Of a stretch of 6,197 nucleotides of DNA, positions 5,607 through 6,197 are shown piece after piece (the first letter of the stretch is position 1; every line of letters begins with the position of its first letter). The DNA lies in contig CAMXYK010000029.1 of the NCBI GenBank assembly GCA_947253155.1, positions 1-6,197 on the forward strand, read 5' to 3'. The stretch comes from an uncultured Bifidobacteriaceae bacterium. Its GTDB lineage: Bacteria > Actinomycetota > Actinomycetes > Actinomycetales > Bifidobacteriaceae. A program made the translations under genes and the position numbers. The notes under the pieces are model-generated. The model was not told the origin of the DNA, ran no database searches, and saw nothing but the letters and a program-made list of their open reading frames with translations.

Positions 5607-6197
5607 ATGAACGTGGCCTTAGACCAACAATCTTTTGACAGCCCTCAGCAAAGTCGTAACGACCTGCTGAGGGTTTGTCGTATTGGAAAAGCCCAAGGGT
5701 TAAAGGGCGAAGTTACTGTGCAAGTCTTTACAGACGAGCCTGACGAGCGTTTTAAGCCGGGAAACGTGCTTTGCACAGCCGATGCCGACAGTTCCCGCGA
5801 GTTTGTTATTGAGCGCGCGCGAACCTTCAAAAACCGCTGGATTCTGCTGTTTGAAGAAGCGCAAAACCGCAACGATGCCGAAGCTCTTAACGGCCTGGAA
5901 TTATACGTGCATGCGGAAGATGCTGAAGAGCTTGCTGCTGAAAATGCTTGGTATATTAGGGATTTAGTTGGGTTGGAAGCGCGACTTTGCGAGGAAAATC
6001 AGCTTGGGATTCCGGCTGGCGCTATTGGAAAGGTTGTGGACGTGCTCGACGGCGCGCAATCTTTGCTTAAAATCCGCTTAAATCAGCCGGTTGACGACGA
6101 TAATAAGACTGCGCTTGTGCCGTTTGTGGAGGCGCTTGTGCCGGAAGTTGACGTTGATGCAGGTTATTTGACTATTGATCCTCCGGGCGGCTTGATT
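5607..6197 (+). CDS. rimM: Ribosome maturation factor RimM (3' end cut by window)
   Basis: Assembly factor that binds S19 and the head of the 30S subunit and helps 16S rRNA maturation. 197 codons are present with no stop, so the gene runs off the window; since RimM is usually about 170-200 aa, and the sequence already reaches the typical terminal DPPGGL motif, only a few residues should be missing. The N-terminal domain shows RIGKAQGLKGEV at residues 25-36, followed by FTDEP (41-45) and RFKPG. The C-terminal PRC-barrel begins near Trp115-Tyr116 (WYIRDLVGLEA) and includes ALVPFVEALVPEVDVD from 169. The ATG at 5607 is 1 nt after the khpA stop and is the only ATG in frame upstream of the conserved region. 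It gives a short, poorly conserved leader of about 20 residues, and codons 12-23 of the gene lie across a strong inverted repeat. Confidence 0.94.
   Translation, partial: MNVALDQQSFDSPQQSRNDLLRVCRIGKAQGLKGEVTVQVFTDEPDERFKPGNVLCTADADSSREFVIERARTFKNRWILLFEEAQNRNDAEALNGLELYVHAEDAEELAAENAWYIRDLVGLEARLCEENQLGIPAGAIGKVVDVLDGAQSLLKIRLNQPVDDDNKTALVPFVEALVPEVDVDAGYLTIDPPGGLI
5642..5673 (+). promoter_or_regulatory. Strong inverted repeat in the first codons of rimM
   Basis: CCCTCAGCA (5642-5650) and TGCTGAGGG (5665-5673) are perfect 9-nt complements. Inside them GTCG (5653-5656) and CGAC (5660-5663) are also complementary around a TAA loop. The resulting hairpin has a 9-bp stem, a small asymmetric internal loop and a 4-bp upper stem. 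It is followed by TTTG, only three T residues, so it resembles but does not meet the pattern of an intrinsic terminator. It starts about 35 nt inside rimM, where it could slow translation, cause partial termination or shield the mRNA. Function is inferred. Confidence 0.55.

Noticed and set aside
5635..5640. Perfect TTGACA hexamer in early rimM, possible internal promoter
   Set aside because: No -10-like hexamer at 16-18 bp downstream; the bases there are part of the inverted repeat.

Overview
The window is a piece of an actinobacterial chromosome, most likely from the family Bifidobacteriaceae and, by its moderate GC content, probably Gardnerella or a low-GC relative. This rests on the protein character (actinobacterial CysRS with internal insertions, Ffh with a long Gly/Met- and Lys-rich tail, S16 with an Ala/Glu tail) and on recall of the family, not on a database search. 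All six confident genes are on the plus strand.

Layout: 1-160 is an upstream region with a TATAAT box and three TTTGGAG half-sites; 161-1813 is cysS (cysteinyl-tRNA synthetase); 1869-3548 is ffh (SRP GTPase); 3564-4721 is a membrane-anchored endonuclease/exonuclease/phosphatase (EEP) family protein; 4722-4889 is a spacer that probably holds a promoter and a partly structured leader; 4890-5369 is rpsP (S16); 5372-5605 is khpA (KH-domain RNA-binding protein); 5607-6197 is rimM (ribosome maturation factor), cut at its 3' end by the window edge.

The genes are a translation, ribosome assembly and protein targeting cluster. CysRS charges tRNA-Cys, Ffh delivers nascent membrane and secretory proteins, S16 and RimM act on 30S assembly, and KhpA binds RNA. 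The order ffh-rpsP-khpA-rimM is the widely conserved bacterial arrangement (usually followed by trmD and rplS), here interrupted by the EEP gene. rpsP-khpA-rimM are packed with 1-2 nt gaps and look like one operon.

No RNA gene, CRISPR array or mobile element was seen, and I found no clearly novel system. The points most worth a second look are: a 19-bp tandem duplication over the ffh stop codon that supplies the start codon of the EEP gene; a TATAAT box 7 nt from the cysS ATG, suggesting a leaderless mRNA; a leader before rpsP with a hairpin, a duplicate AAGGAG and a 17-codon upstream ORF; in-frame tandem repeats in the EEP gene; and a strong inverted repeat in the first codons of rimM.
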